The notes: a model not told the origin generated them from the letters alone. A DNA stretch of 64,000 nt from CAWAYH01 sp963786195 (GCA_963786195.1 CAWAYH010000004.1:558001-622000); one strand, 5' to 3'; shown: positions 36,467 through 60,184, counted from the stretch's first letter. Numbers and translations are program-made.

Positions 36467-37060
36467 ATGGACCAGCCCGAGCCCCACATCCACCGGCACC
36501 ATCACGCGGTACAGTTCTACGGCAACGACGCCAGCCTTTTCACGACCGTCGCGGGATTTCTCAGCGAGGGCCTGATAGCCGGCCAGCCCGCCGTGATCAT
36601 TGCCACGGAAGGGCAGCGGACTGCAATCGTCGAGCATCTGGCAGCGCGGCTCATCGACGTCGATCACGCGCAGAAGAACGGCAACCTCGTGCTGCTCGAC
36701 GCGCACGAGACGCTGGCGAGCTTCATGATTGGAGACGTGCCCGATCAGGAGGCGTTTGAAAACCACGTCGGTGATGTGTTTGCGCGCGTGCTGGACGGGC
36801 GCCAGGAGCAAGGGGCTCGCGCCTACGGCGAGATGGTGAACGTGCTGTGGAAAGAAGGACGCGCCGACGCCGCGATCAGCCTGGAAATACTGTGGAACAA
36901 GCTGGCAGTCAAGCACGAGTTCGCGCTGCTGTGCGGATACTCGATGGGGAACTTCTACAAGCAGGCCGAGAAGCTGCAGGAAGTGTACGACCAGCACACG
37001 CACGTCATCGAGGCGGACAACATCGTCCCGTTCGATCCGCGACGCGCTCGGTCCGCCTGA
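36467..37060 (+). CDS. MEDS-domain sensory protein (DcmR-like)
   Basis: 197 residues from the ATG at 36467. HRHHHAVQFYGNDASLFTTV, GFLSEGLIAGQPAVIIATEG, GNLVLLDAHETLASFMIGD, GARAYGEMVNVLWKEGRADA and LLCGYSMGNFYKQAEKLQEV follow the MEDS sensory domain found in DcmR and in many anti-sigma or histidine kinase partners. There is no output domain, so it probably signals through a partner elsewhere. A TATGCT -10-like box lies just upstream, so the leader is short. Intact. Confidence 0.82.
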   Translation: MDQPEPHIHRHHHAVQFYGNDASLFTTVAGFLSEGLIAGQPAVIIATEGQRTAIVEHLAARLIDVDHAQKNGNLVLLDAHETLASFMIGDVPDQEAFENHVGDVFARVLDGRQEQGARAYGEMVNVLWKEGRADAAISLEILWNKLAVKHEFALLCGYSMGNFYKQAEKLQEVYDQHTHVIEADNIVPFDPRRARSA

Positions 37061-37189
37061 TTCCTGCCGCCGTCCGATATCTACAAAGTGTCTCGAGGCT
37101 CGTTCCCCGGTGCGAGCGAGCATGGCGAGCGAGCCACGCGAGTCGGAGCGCGCCGGCGACGCGGCGCGCGAGAGAGCGTGTGGGGGAGT

Positions 37190-37210
37190 CCGAGGGGCGA
37201 AGCCCCTCGG
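37190..37210. terminator. GC hairpin between MEDS gene and clpS
   Basis: CCGAGGGG-CGAAG-CCCCTCGG, an 8-bp perfect stem without a T-run. Possibly a weak terminator or a REP-like element. Confidence 0.4.
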
Positions 37211-37249
37211 ATGAGGCTGGTCCGCCACGCGCCTGTTAAAATTGGAAGG

Positions 37250-37566
37250 ATGGCAGACACCGACCGTCAGACCGGGGGCGAAGTCCTCGAGCGGACGAAG
37301 CAGCGAAACGAAGAAACCGGAGCTGTTCAAGGTCCTGCTGCTGAACGACGACTACACGACGATGGATTTCGTCGTGGAGGTGCTGGAGACCGATCTTCCA
37401 CAAGCAGCCGGCCGAGGCGTACCGGATCATGATGATGGTCCACACGCAGGGCAAGGGACTTTGCGGCGTCTACCCGCACGAAGTGGCCGAGACGAAGGTG
37501 GAGACGGTCATCGAGCGCGCGCGCGAGAACGGATTCCCGCTTCTGGCAGCAATGGAGCCTGAATAG
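37250..37566 (+). CDS. clpS: ClpS adaptor, two extra bases
   Basis: About 104 residues. MADTDRQTGGEVLERTKQRN, then (after the extra g at 37310) KKPELFKVLLLNDDYTTMDF and VVEVLE, then (after the extra g at 37392) IFHKQPAEAYRIMMMVHTQG, GVYPHEVAETKVETVIERAR and NGFPLLAAMEPE. The NDD and the H of MVHTQG are the substrate-binding residues for N-degron recognition. ClpS delivers N-degron proteins to ClpAP. It stands directly before clpA, the classical arrangement. Both frameshifts fall at codon ends. Confidence 0.88.
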
Positions 37567-37640
37567 TTCTCGAGTTCTCGGTTCTCGGTTCTCGGTTTTA
37601 GGGTTTTCGGGTTCGGTTTGGTTTTCGGTTGGGGTCGGGA
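37567..37640. repeat. Short tandem 'ttctcgg' repeat before clpA
   Basis: TTCTCGAG-TTCTCGG-TTCTCGG-TTCTCGG-TTTTAGGG-TTTTCGGG with further decayed copies up to the clpA leader. One strand is GT-rich and T-rich. Length-variable repeats here could alter clpA expression, but nothing shows it. Confidence 0.6.
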
Positions 37641-37651
37641 TTCAGACTTTC

Positions 37652-40033
<2,382 letters not shown>

Positions 40034-40097
40034 CGTCCGGCGTCAGCCGAGCTCGAGCGCCGCCTAGGCGCGCACCTGGTCCCCTGAAGACACATCA

Positions 40098-40704
40098 ATG
40101 TCCGACAAAGAGCACGACATCCCCGTCAAGGTCGTCGATCGCCGCTGGTGGGCGAACACGGCGACGCCTCGTCGGCGGAGCGCACCGGTCGGAGCGGCTC
40201 GCTCAAGCCGACCTATGTCGAGGAGCTCGAGCGGCAGGTCGCCGAGAAGGACAAGCAGGCCCAGGAGTACATCGCGAAGTACCGTCAGGCCGCGGGCGAG
40301 TTCGACGAGGCACGGCTGCGGCTGCGGCGGGAGATCTCGAAGGACGTCGAGCGCGGCCGCCGCGAGATCATCTCCGACCTGCTCGAGGTGCTCGACAACC
40401 TCGATCGCGCGATCGACGCCACGCGCGCAACCGTCGCCCGAGGCGCTACTGTCAGGGCGTCGAGATGGTGCGTCGTCAGTTCCTCGCGAAGCTCGAAGGG
40501 CTTGGCGTGACGCGAATCGACTGCGGAAGCCGCCCATTCGATCCGCACTGCACGAAGCCATCAGCACCGTTCCCGCCGCCTCGCCGGATCAGGACGGCAC
40601 GGTCGTCGGCGTCGTCCGGCACGGCTACCGGATCGGTGACGACGTTCTCCGGCCCGGCGGCGGTCGCCGTCGCTCAGCTCGCCAAAGAACCTTCGCGCAA
40701 CTGA
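40098..40704 (+). CDS. grpE: GrpE nucleotide exchange factor
   Basis: About 200 residues in several frames. Helical N-terminal part VEELERQVAEKDKQAQEYIA and KYRQAAGEFDEARLRLRREI, then SDLLEVLDNLDRAIDATRA, MVRRQFLAKLEGLGVTRID and, in the last frame, the beta-wing VVGVVRHGYRIGDDVLRP followed by AVAVAQLAKE. GrpE exchanges ADP on DnaK. Placed after clpA, which fits a stress-protein cluster. Several frame changes of the extra-base type. Confidence 0.82.
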
Positions 40705-40727
40705 CGTTGCGCGCTCCGCTGCGATCC

Positions 40728-43453
<2,726 letters not shown>

Positions 43454-43461
<8 letters not shown>

Positions 43462-43787
43462 GGCGAATCCCCGCGACGCGCGCGAGCGCGGCGATGAACT
43501 CCTGCCCACCGGGTCCGCTGGCTTGCGAGCACGCGCCGGCCCTCGGCGGTGATGCGGTAGAAGCGGCGGCGCCGCTGGCCGGCCTTCTCGACCCAGCGGC
43601 CCTGGATCAGGCCGCGGCGCTCGAGCCGGTAGAGCATCGGGTAGAGCGACGCGATGTGGAACTTCAGCACGCCGCCGGAGCGCTCTTCGATCAGCTTCCC
43701 GATCTCGTAGCCGTGCCGGGCGCGGTCCTCGACCAGCGCCAGCACCAGCAGCTCGGCGCCGCCCTGCCGCATGAGACGATTTGCCAT
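43454..43787 (-). CDS. PadR-family transcriptional regulator
   Basis: About 111 residues. GGAELLVLALVEDRARHGYE, IGKLIEERSGGVLKFHIASL and YPMLYRLERRGLIQGRWVEK are the winged-helix core; RFYRITAEGRRVLASQR is the wing and start of the dimerisation helix. After one shift near 43515 it ends LARVAGIRHA. PadR proteins repress their own and the neighbouring permease genes and respond to ligand. The next gene starts within its stop (ATG...TGA overlap), so both are one transcript. Confidence 0.87.
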
Positions 43788-43807
43788 ATGTGTCGACCAT
43801 ACATATG
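43785..43807. promoter_or_regulatory. Probable PadR operator
   Basis: CATATGT-GTCGACCAT-ACATATG: arms of seven exact complementary bases around a nine-base spacer. It contains the ATGT...ACAT pattern known for PadR sites and overlaps the regulator's start codon at 43787. Autoregulation is inferred. Confidence 0.6.
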
Positions 43808-43829
43808 ACGCGGGACGATGTCAAGTTTC

Positions 43830-44320
43830 TGATGCGGTTGCCGGATTCGCGGACTGCCGTCCAAGGGATTGTCAGATTGCGGATTGATCGCGGGTCGATT
43901 GCGAGACTGACTGCGGACTAGGGATTCGGAGACAGTCGGGTGGTAAAATTCCGATGCCAGTTTCGAACCTTGGTCCGGCACGTGCATCCGGCGTCGCCGG
44001 CGCTCGCTGACGGCCGAACGTTGGCGGCGGTCTCGTCACGGTCAGCGCCGAAGCCGGCCAGTCCCGGTGCCCGGGAGAGTAGCTGTCGACAGGTTTTCGC
44101 CCGTGCAGCGCTCGGACATGCCGGCTTCCGGTCGGTTGCCGCGAACGTCTCGGCTGCGCGCCGGCGGTCGCCGGCTGTGACACTGACGATCGGCATGACT
44201 CGAGCTTGTCGCGGACCTCGGCAATCGGCCGTCCACTCCGCACTCGCAATCAATCCCCAATCCGCAGTCGACTCGCAATCGACTGACAGATCGGCAATCC
44301 GCAATCCTCAATCCGCAATG
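43830..44320. repeat. Mirrored 'gattgcgg' / 'ccgcaatc' repeat clusters in a 550-bp gap
   Basis: From 43830 to 43930 the unit gattgcggattg recurs in degenerate form (ggattcgcgg, gattgtcagattgcgg, gattgatcgcgg). From 44218 to 44320 the reverse complement recurs (gcaatcaatccccaatccgc, gcaatccgcaatcctcaatc). The middle, about 43930-44215, has no gene that I trust. Confidence 0.65.
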
Positions 44321-44338
44321 TGGTACCCTTCCTCGCCT

Positions 44339-45702
44339 ATGTACTCACGCGACGAAGTCAAAGCCATCACCGACAAGGTGATGAACATGGCGAAGGCCGA
44401 CGCGGTCGAAGTCGATTTCACCGGCGGCGAGCGTTCGGCGACCACGGTTCGCCAACTCGAACATCACCGCCAACATGGTCCAGTTCGATCAGCAAGGTCA
44501 GCGTCACCGTCTACAAGGGTCGCCGGTCGGCCACCGCATCGACCCGCGAGTTCGACGATGCGTCGCTGAAGGAGATGGTCGAGGACGCGGAGAAGCGCGC
44601 CGAGACGGCGCGCGAGAACAACGAGATGCTCGCCGCTGCATCGAGGGGCCGCAGGACTACATCGCCGTCGACGCGGCGCTGCCGAGCGGCGTCAACTTCG
44701 GGCCGGCCGAGCGCGCGAAGATGGTGCAAGCAGAGCCTCGACATCTGCCAGAAGAAGGGCGTCATCGGCTCGGGCTACATCCCGAAGAAGCACCAGACGA
44801 CCTGCACGGCGAACTCGAAGGGGCTGTTCGCGTACTACCAGTACGCGGAAGCGAGCTTCATCCTGACGTGCCGGACGCCTGACGGCGGCGGCTCGGGCTG
44901 GGCGGGCATCACGGGCGTCAAGGACGTCAGCGCTGATCGACGCGGCGCCGCTGACCGAAGTGGCCGCCGACAAGGCGGTGAAGAGCCAGAAGCCGCGCGC
45001 GCTCGAGCCGGGCCGCTACACCGTCATCCTCGAGCCGCGCGCCAACGCGCGCTTCCTGTCGCTGATGATGGGCCTCTTCAACGCCCGCGACCGCGGAAGG
45101 TCCGGTCGGCAACTACTTCACCGGCAAGGAGCCGGGCACGACGAAGGTCGGCGAGAAGCTGTTCAGCGACTGCGTCACGATCAAGAGCGACGTCGGCAAC
45201 CCGATCCTGCGGCAGACGCCGATCGGCACCGACGGCATGGCCGCGCGGCCGGTGACCTGGATCGAGAAGGGCGTGCTGAAGAACCTGTTCTACGACCGCA
45301 GTGGGCGAAGCGGCAGAAGAAGGAGCCGACGCCCACCGAGCACGAACCATGAGCCTCGTGATGGAAGGCGCGACATGACGATCGACCAGATGATCAAGTC
45401 GACGCAAGCGCGGTCTGATCGTCACGTTCTTCTGGTACATCCGCGCCGTCGATCAACCGACGCTGCTGAACACCGGCATGACGCGCGACGGGCTGTTCCT
45501 GATCGAGAACGGCGAGATCGCCGGCCCGGTGCAGAACTTCCGCTGGAACATGTCGCCGCTCGTCGGCTACAACAACGTCACCGCCGTCGGCCAGCCGTGC
45601 CGATTCACACCGGGCGAGTCGTACGACGGTCCCGGCACGGCGCTCGTGCCGCCGGTCCGGATCGAAGATTTCTTCATGACGTCGGTGTCGCCGGCGGTGT
45701 AG
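44339..45702 (+). CDS. TldE/PmbA-like protease subunit, frameshifted
   Basis: About 450 residues. N-terminus MYSRDEVKAITDKVMNMAKA and VEVDFTGGERSATTVR, KVSVTVYKGRRSATASTREF, AETARENNEMLA, then KKGVIGSGYIPKKHQTT, FAYYQYAEASFILTCRTPDG. It ends with TRDGLFLIENGEIAGPVQNF and MSPLVGYNN, ending SPAV. This family forms the TldD/TldE heterodimer; TldE/PmbA lacks the HExxxH site, and I see none here. Encoded immediately before its partner. Several extra bases between codons. Confidence 0.82.
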
Positions 45703-45758
45703 GACCGACCTTGCCAGGCTCGGGCGTGACTCGGATCAGCACAGAGGTAGCATGATCC

Positions 45759-47426
45759 ATGAAACGCCGAGACTTCGTCAAGACCATGGCGCATGTCGGG
45801 CGATGGCGGTCGCCGCGAGCGATCGTGATCGCCGACCTGCATCGCTCAGACGCCGCAGGGCAAGGTGCTCGAGTCGAAGTTCAAGGGTCTGTCGGACATC
45901 GCGCTCGCCGAAGGCGAAGCGGCTGCGGATGCACCTACGCCGACATCCGCTTCACGCGCAGCACGCAACAGCGGCGTCAACGCCAGCGGCGGCAACCGCG
46001 ACTTCGAGGACTTCGGCGGATTCGGCGGCGGCGGGCGCGGCGGCGGCGGCGGCGGCGGGCGCGGCGGCGGTGGCGGCTTCGGCGGCGGCGGCGCGGCGGC
46101 GGCGGAACGCGGCGCGGCGGGCTTCGGCGTGCGCGTGATCCACAGCGGCGTCTGGGGCTTCGCGAGCAGCCCGATCGTCACCGAGGACGAGATCCGGCGC
46201 ATCACGCGCATGGCGACCGAGGTCGCCAAGGCGAGCGCGATCGCCAAGCGGGTGGACGTCAGGCTCGCGCCGGTGCCGGCGTTCACCGGAGTACTGGGCG
46301 ACGCCGCATGCAGAAGGATCCGGCGACGGTCTCGCAGGAAGAAAAGCAGGCGCTCGTCCAGAAGGTCGTCGACGTCGTCGTCAAGACGAAGGAGGTCACG
46401 AACGTCAACGCGTCGGTTCAGCTCGAGCACGAGTGGAAGTACTTCGCGAGCAGCGAAGGCTCCTACATCGAGCAGGAGATCTGGTCACGACGACCCCGTC
46501 GTTCACCGTGACCGCGCGCAAGGACGGCGAGACGCGCTCGCGCACCTTCACCGGCGTGCCGATGACCGGCGGCTGGGAAGTCGCGGAGGCCGCCGGGATG
46601 GTCGAGAACGCCGAGCGCATCGCCGCCGAAGCGGTGGAGTTCTGCACCGCCAAGCCGATCGAGATGGGCGTCAAGGATCTGATCCTGACGCCGTCGCACG
46701 CGATGCTGACGATCCACGAGATCGTCGCGCACGCGACCGAGCTCGATCGCATCCTCGGCTACGAGGCGAACTACGCCGGCACGAGCTTCGTGAAGCTGTC
46801 CGACCTCGGCAAGCTGAAATACGGATCGAAGCTGTTCAACGTGACCGCCGACCGCACCATCCCGGGCGGCGTCGGCACGATCGGCTACGACGACGACGGC
46901 GTGAAGACGCAGCAGTGGCCGCTCGTGCGCGAGGGCATCCTCGTCGGCCTGCAGACCAACCGCGAGATGGCGCACTTCATCGGCGAGAAGGCGAGCCGCG
47001 GCTGCACGTCGGCCAACTCGTGGCGCGACTACCCGTTCCTGCGCATGCCCAACGTGCACGTCGAGCCGGGCCCGCCGGGATCGCCGACGCCCGGAGGAGA
47101 TCATCGCCGACACGAAGGACGGCGTGCTCATCGACGGCCGCGGCAGCTACTCGATCGATCAGCAGCGCTACAACGGCCAGTTCGGCGGCAACGCGTTCTG
47201 GGAAATCAAGAACGGCAAGAAGACGCGGATGGTGACCAACGTCACCTACAACGCGATCACCACCGACTTCTGGGGCAACCTCGACGCGATCTCCGGCAAG
47301 GAATCGTGGCGGATGTTCGGCACCGGCGGCGACGCCAAGGGCCAGCCGACGCAGACCAACAGCATCTCGCACGGATCGCCGTGGCTGCGCATCCGGAAGA
47401 TCCTGGTCGGCGCCGCCTACGCCTGA
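45759..47426 (+). CDS. tldD: TldD-like metallopeptidase with twin-arginine signal and poly-Gly insert
   Basis: About 550 residues. MKRRDFVKTMAHV is a twin-arginine-type leader, followed by KVLESKFKGLSDIALAEGEA. A glycine-rich segment FGGGGRGGGGGGGRGGGGGF lies at about residues 85-115 (46011-46110). Then GVRVIHSGVWGFASSPIVTE, a change of frame, MLTIHEIVAHATELDRILGY with the HEIVAH metal site, VTADRTIPGGVGTIGYDDDG, and SANSWRDYPFLRMPNVHVEP. With TldE it degrades flexible peptides or leader peptides. A Tat-exported TldD would act outside the cytoplasm. Frame changes near 46290 and 46490. Confidence 0.85.
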
Positions 47427-47748
47427 AGGCCGGGATCGGCGGGCCGGACTGCGGACAGACCTGGGATCGCAGGCTCAAGGACCTGAATGCCTTTTCCCAT
47501 GATCCCTCGTCCCCTGCATCCGTTGTCGTCACACTCGGTTGTCACATCTAGATGAGATCGACGCGCTGTATTCCGCGCTGTTAGCGTCCCTGACAACAGT
47601 CATTCGTCACGGCTCAGTGCATCTCGTTGAAGATACTGCCCCTCCAGTATCCAGCCGAGATGTTCTTGACGTCCGAAACCGACCGGCTACCGTTCACCCC
47701 ACCTACCGGTCCCCAAAAGACCTCGGAGCGAAAGGGAGGAGCGTTCCA
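47427..47748. other. Leader region before receptor 1
   Basis: No gene. A perfect small hairpin GATACTG-CCCCTC-CAGTATC is at 47632-47651. The last 24 bases form the start-codon hairpin described separately. A candidate -35 cttgacg is at about 47671, shared with the leader of receptor 2. Confidence 0.45.
47725..47747 (+). promoter_or_regulatory. Start-codon hairpin with Shine-Dalgarno in loop, receptor 1
   Basis: GGAGCG-AAAGGGAGGAG-CGTTCC, two bases before the ATG at 47749. The stem pairs with one G-U wobble compared with the copies at 56279 and 60393. The GGAGG ribosome site lies in the loop. Confidence 0.75.
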
Positions 47749-51644
<3,896 letters not shown>

Positions 51645-51672
51645 CGACGCGTAACGACGGATGAGGCTCGCA

Positions 51673-51707
51673 GGCCGGTCGCACGATTGTGTGCGGCCGG
51701 CCTTTTT
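51673..51707 (+). terminator. Rho-independent terminator after receptor 1
   Basis: GGCCGGTCGCAC-GATTGT-GTGCGGCCGGCC followed by TTTTT. The stem is 12 bp with one mismatch (T opposite G). Confidence 0.9.
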
Positions 51708-51970
51708 CTTCGACCGCCAGGACCTTGCCCGAATACGGACACACCGTTTGTCCCTCCGATTTCGACTTCACCTTCATTAATGGTTGTTCGTCATGCGAGA
51801 AAACAGGCGAGTTGGTCCATCACAAGACTGCCGTCCGTCAGCATACTGCGCCTGCGAGTATTACGGCAGAGTCGGCTTGACGTCCGGATAGCGAACAGCG
51901 TTACCGCTCATAGAACTCAGCGGTTGGCGGGATGTGCGTCCCGCGTGTGTACGATTTGCAAGACCGGTTC

Positions 51971-51993
51971 GGAGCGAAGAGGAGGAGCGTTCC
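51971..51993 (+). promoter_or_regulatory. Start-codon hairpin with Shine-Dalgarno in loop, receptor 2
   Basis: GGAGCG-AAGAGGAGGAG-CGTTCC, one base before the ATG at 51995. Otherwise the 281 bases from the terminator hold no gene. Confidence 0.75.
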
Positions 51994-51994
51994 C

Positions 51995-55901
<3,907 letters not shown>

Positions 55902-55928
55902 CGCGGGCATTCTCGAGCTCAGTCTGGC

Positions 55929-55971
55929 GGCCGGTCGCGATTCGTCGCGGCCGGCCGTTCGCTTTTTGGGG
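55929..55971 (+). terminator. Rho-independent terminator after receptor 2
   Basis: GGCCGGTCGCG-ATTCGT-CGCGGCCGGCC, then GTTCGCTTTTT. Its stem is nearly identical to the terminator after receptor 1, which suggests that gene plus terminator were duplicated together. Confidence 0.85.
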
Positions 55972-55986
55972 GGGACTGACGCGTTC

Positions 55987-56105
55987 GTAGTGTCCGCCTT
56001 CAGGCGGACCCGCTTTTGTTCGTAGTGTCCGCCTTCAGGCGGACCCTCTGCCGAGGTCCGGCTAAAGCCGGACACTACGGAAGTCCGGCTGAAGCCGGAC
56101 ACTAC
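55987..56105. repeat. Four GTCCGCC/GTCCGGC hairpin repeats, two in each orientation
   Basis: Copies at 55987-56009 and 56021-56044 read gtagtgtccgccttcaggc; copies at 56056-56078 and 56083-56105 read gtccggctaaagccggac or gtccggctgaagccggac followed by actac. Each is a hairpin, and the two pairs face each other. A related copy is at 26546. It fills most of the gap between receptors 2 and 3. Confidence 0.85.
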
Positions 56106-56278
56106 ACCGTCCATCCCGTAATCCGCCCGTCCCCCGGCCCACCACGCCAAAAACACGCAAAAACAGGCGTTTCGTCCCTCTTTTTTGACACAGCGCGGCA
56201 TTCTTGCCACAATACCCGCCTCCAGTAATACCCGAGCTGACGCGGGCCGGGAGGGGCTCGCGGTCTTCGGTTCGGTCC

Positions 56279-56300
56279 GGAACGAAGGGAGGAGCGTTCC
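56279..56300 (+). promoter_or_regulatory. Start-codon hairpin with Shine-Dalgarno in loop, receptor 3
   Basis: GGAACG-AAGGGAGGAG-CGTTCC with a perfect 6-bp stem, four bases before the ATG at 56305. Confidence 0.8.
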
Positions 56301-56304
56301 TTTT

Positions 56305-59300
56305 ATGAATCGCTGTACCAAACGACTGCTCGCGGCGTTCGTGTTTCTCGCCGTCGCGACCCTGCTCAGCTCGCCGGCCTACGCACAGGGCGGCGGAGCC
56401 ACCACATCACTTTCCGGAACCGTCACTGACACGTCCGGCGCGATCATCCCTGGCGCGAACGTAGTGGTGAAGAACAACGGAACCGCGACCGAGTATCAGG
56501 CGGTGACCGACGAGCGTGGCTACTTCACCGTACAGGCGCTGGATCCCAGCAGCTATACGGTGACGGTCACGTTGATGGGCTTCAAGACCGCCGTGCTGAA
56601 CGACGTGCGCATCGCCGCGTCGACGCCGGCGACCGTGAAGATCGCGCTGGCCGTCGGCGGTCTCGAGGAGACCGTCGTCGTCACCGGCGGATCGGAGATC
56701 ATTCAGACGACGTCGCCGGCCGTCACGTCGACGGTCGACACGAACCAGATCCTCAAGCTCCCGATGGGCAGCCGCAGCGCGCTCGATTTCGTCGCGCTGC
56801 TGCCGGGCGTCAACACCCCCGGAGGCCCGGGCGGCAACCGTGATTCCACGGTCAACGGCCTGCCGCAGAGCGCCATCAACATCACGATCGATGGCCTCAG
56901 CGCGCAGGACAACTACCTGAAGACGACTGATGGCTTCTTCGCCCGCGTCAGCCCGCGGCTCGACGCGATCGAGGAAGTGACGGTCAACTCGGCGGCGCAG
57001 GACGCCGCCAGCAACGGACAGGGCGCCGTGCAGATCCGGTTCGTCACCCGCTCGGGATCCAACCAGTTCACCGGCAGCGGCTACTACTACCTGCAGCACT
57101 ACAAGCTGGACGCCAACACCTGGTTCAACAATCGCGACCTGCCGCCAGGTCCGGACGGCAAGGCGCCGAAGGGCGAGGACGTGCTGTATCAGCCGGGCGG
57201 CCGCCTGGGCGGTCCGGTGATCATTCCCGGGTCTGTGGAACGGCCGCAACAAGGCCTTCTTCTTCGTCAACTACGAGGAGTCGCGCTCGCCCGGCCAGAA
57301 CACGCTGGAAGCGCAACGATCCTGCATCCGCGCTCGGAGCAGGGCTGGTTCCGCTACACGGCCGGCGGTCAGACGCGTGAGGTCAACGTGCTCGACCTCG
57401 CGGCGCAGAACGGGTTCATCTCCACGATCGATCCGACGATCGGCCGCCTGCTGGGCGACATCCGCAGTGCGGTGAACAGCCAGGGCGGGCTCGTGAATCA
57501 GACCGATCCGCTGCTTCAGCGGTACCGTACCAGGTGGACACCAAGGGCGTGACGAAGTACCCGACAGGTCGTCTCGACTTCAACCTGACGGACAAGCACC
57601 GCCTGACGTGGTCGATGACCTACACCGACCTCGTGTCGACGCCGGACCGCACGAACGACCGCGAGCCGCGGTTCCCCGGCTTCCCGCACACGGGCAGCCA
57701 GGTGTCCGATCGCTACATCGTGCAGGGCACGTGGCGCTCCACTCTCGGCTCGAACCTCGTCAACGAGTTCCGCGTCGGCGGACGGGCGGGGCGACGCTGT
57801 TCGGACCGGAGTTCGGACGGCGATGTTCGGTGGGACCTCGGTCGCCGATCAGGGCGGCTTCGGTCTGAACATCAACTCGCGTCGGCGACATCGCGAACGC
57901 GCATTCGACGACCGCGTACTCGGCCCGCGAGGCCTCGACGAAGGTCATCGAGAACACGTTGAACTGGCTCAAGGGCACGCACAGCTTCCAGATGGGCGCC
58001 GCGTGGACGCGCGCGGACGTGTGGCTCCAGAACCAGACCTTCGTGCCGACGATCAACTTCGGCGTCGACGGCAACGACCCGATCACGACGATCTTCAACA
58101 CGACGAACTTCCCGGGCGCGTCGACCACGCAGCTCAACGAGGCGCGCGATCTCTACTCGATGCTGACCGGCCGGGTCACCGCGATCAACGGCGAGCAGCG
58201 GCTCGACGAGGACACGGACGAATACACCTACCTCGGCCTCGGCATGCAGCGCGCGCGGCTGCGTCGACTACGGCTTCTTCTTCGCCGACACGTGGCGGTG
58301 GAAGCCGAACTTCACGGTCAACCTCGGTCTGCGCTACGAGCTGCAGCTCCCGTTCTATCCGCGGAACAACAGCTACTCGAAGGCGACGGTCGAGGACGTG
58401 TGGGGCCGCTCGGCGTCGGGCGGGCAACCTGTTCATGCCGGGTACCTGACCGGCATCATGCCCAGTCTACGTCGCAGTACGAGAAGGGTGAAGGCGCCTA
58501 CAACACCGACTGGAACAACTGGGCGCCGAACGTCGGCTTCGCCTGGACGGTCGGGCGGCAACCCGGGCATCCTCGGCACGCTGCTCGGCAGAGGACGGCG
58601 ACAGCGTGCTCCGCGCCGGGTACTCGATGGGCTACAACCGGCCTGGCATGTCCGACTTCACGGGCGCGATCGACGACAACCCGGGGATCTCGCTGACGGC
58701 GAACCGCAGCCACGCGCTGAACAACCTCGGCACGCCGGGATCGATCCTGCTGCGCAATCGCGGTGACCTCGGTCCGCCGCCGAACTTCCCGCTCGTCCGC
58801 AATTACCCGTTGACGGACGTCATCACGGGCGACGTCACCATCTTCGAGCCGGGCCTCCAGGTGCCGTATGCCATGACGTGGACCGCCGGCTGGCAGCGCA
58901 AGATCGCGCAGCGACATGGCGGTCGAGGCGCGCTACGTCGGCACGCGGTCCCTGCAGTCGTGGCAGAGTCTACAACTACAACGAGATCAACATCGTCGAG
59001 AACGACTTCCTGAACGAGTTCCGGACGGCGCAGGCGAACCTGCGGGCGAACATCGCACGCCGGCAGCGGCAACACGTTCGCGTACTTCGGGCGGGCACCG
59101 GGCACCTCGCCGCTGCCGATCTTCCTCGCGTACTACAACGGGATCGGCGCCGCGGGCGCCAACAATCCGGCGAACTCACGCGGCCGTCGTGGACGACACC
59201 AACTTCGCCAACTCCGTTCGCGGGTTCAACCCGAACCCGATCACGCCGGTTGCGTCCCGAACGCCACCAACGGCCTGATCGGGAACTCGACGTTCCGTGA

Positions 59301-60184
59301 CAACGCCGTCAGGGCGGGTCTGCCGGTGAACTTCTTCCGGGCCAATCCCGATCTGCTCGGCGGCGCCAACGTCAGGGCAACGGCGGCGCGACACGGCTAC
59401 AACTCGCTGCAGCTCGAGCTGCGCAAGCGGTTGTCCAAGGGCCTGCAGTTCGGCACCAGCTACGTCTACGGCAAGGCGTATCAGACGAACCGCTACTCGC
59501 TCCGCCTCGCGCGGCAGGAGACGCTGGACACCGGCGGCGAAGGCGGCGTGACCCACGCGTTCCGGATGAACTGGGTCTACGAGCTGCCCTTCGGCCAGGG
59601 ACGCCGGTTCGGCAGCGGCGCGGGCCGTGGATCGACCGGCTGATTGGCGGCTGGTCGCTCGACGGCATCGCGCGCATCCAGAGCGGCCGATGCTCGACTT
59701 CGGCAACGTGCGCCTGGTCGGCATGAGCGCCGAGGATCTCCAGAAGGCGTTCAAGCTGCGGTTCGACGATGCGGGCAAGCTGATTTACATGCTGCCGCAG
59801 GACATCATCGACAACACCGTCCGGGCGTTCAGCGTCAGCGCGACGTCGGCCACCGGCTACAGCGCCCAGGGCGTGCCGAAGGTCGGTACATGGCGCCCGC
59901 GAACGGGCCGGACTGCATCGAGGATCGCGGTCGGCTACGGCGACTGCGGCGTGCGGAGCCTGGTGGTGACCGGGCCGATGCTCGCCCGCTTCGACCTCAG
60001 CACGACGAAGCGCATCGCGATCAGCGGCCGCGTGACCTTTGACTTCCGCGCCGAGTTCCTGAACGCGTTCAACACACCGTGGTTCGAAGCGGTGACCGGC
60101 GCGGGCAACGACCCGGACAACTTCCTCGTCGAGGACGCGAATTCGGGCCGCACGATCCAGTTGGTCTTCCGCGTCAACTGGTAA
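56305..60184 (+). CDS. TonB-dependent receptor with carboxypeptidase-regulatory domain, paralogue 3
   Basis: About 1,285 residues. Signal peptide LLAAFVFLAVATLLSSPAYA; TSLSGTVTDTSGAIIPGANV; YTVTVTLMGFKTAVLNDVRI; SGSNQFTGSGYYYLQHYKLD; TWFNNRDLPPGPDGKAPKGE. First 900 bases are in one frame, later parts are interrupted by extra bases (from about 57235). Ends VFRVNW with TAA. Closer to paralogue 4 than to 1 and 2 in the plug (YYYLQHYK instead of YHYYRSDK). No other transport genes are linked, so the substrate cannot be inferred. Confidence 0.88.

Noticed and set aside
56105..56304. CRISPR-like array near receptor 3
   Set aside because: The repeats at 55987-56105 are palindromes of a dispersed element with no equal-length spacers.
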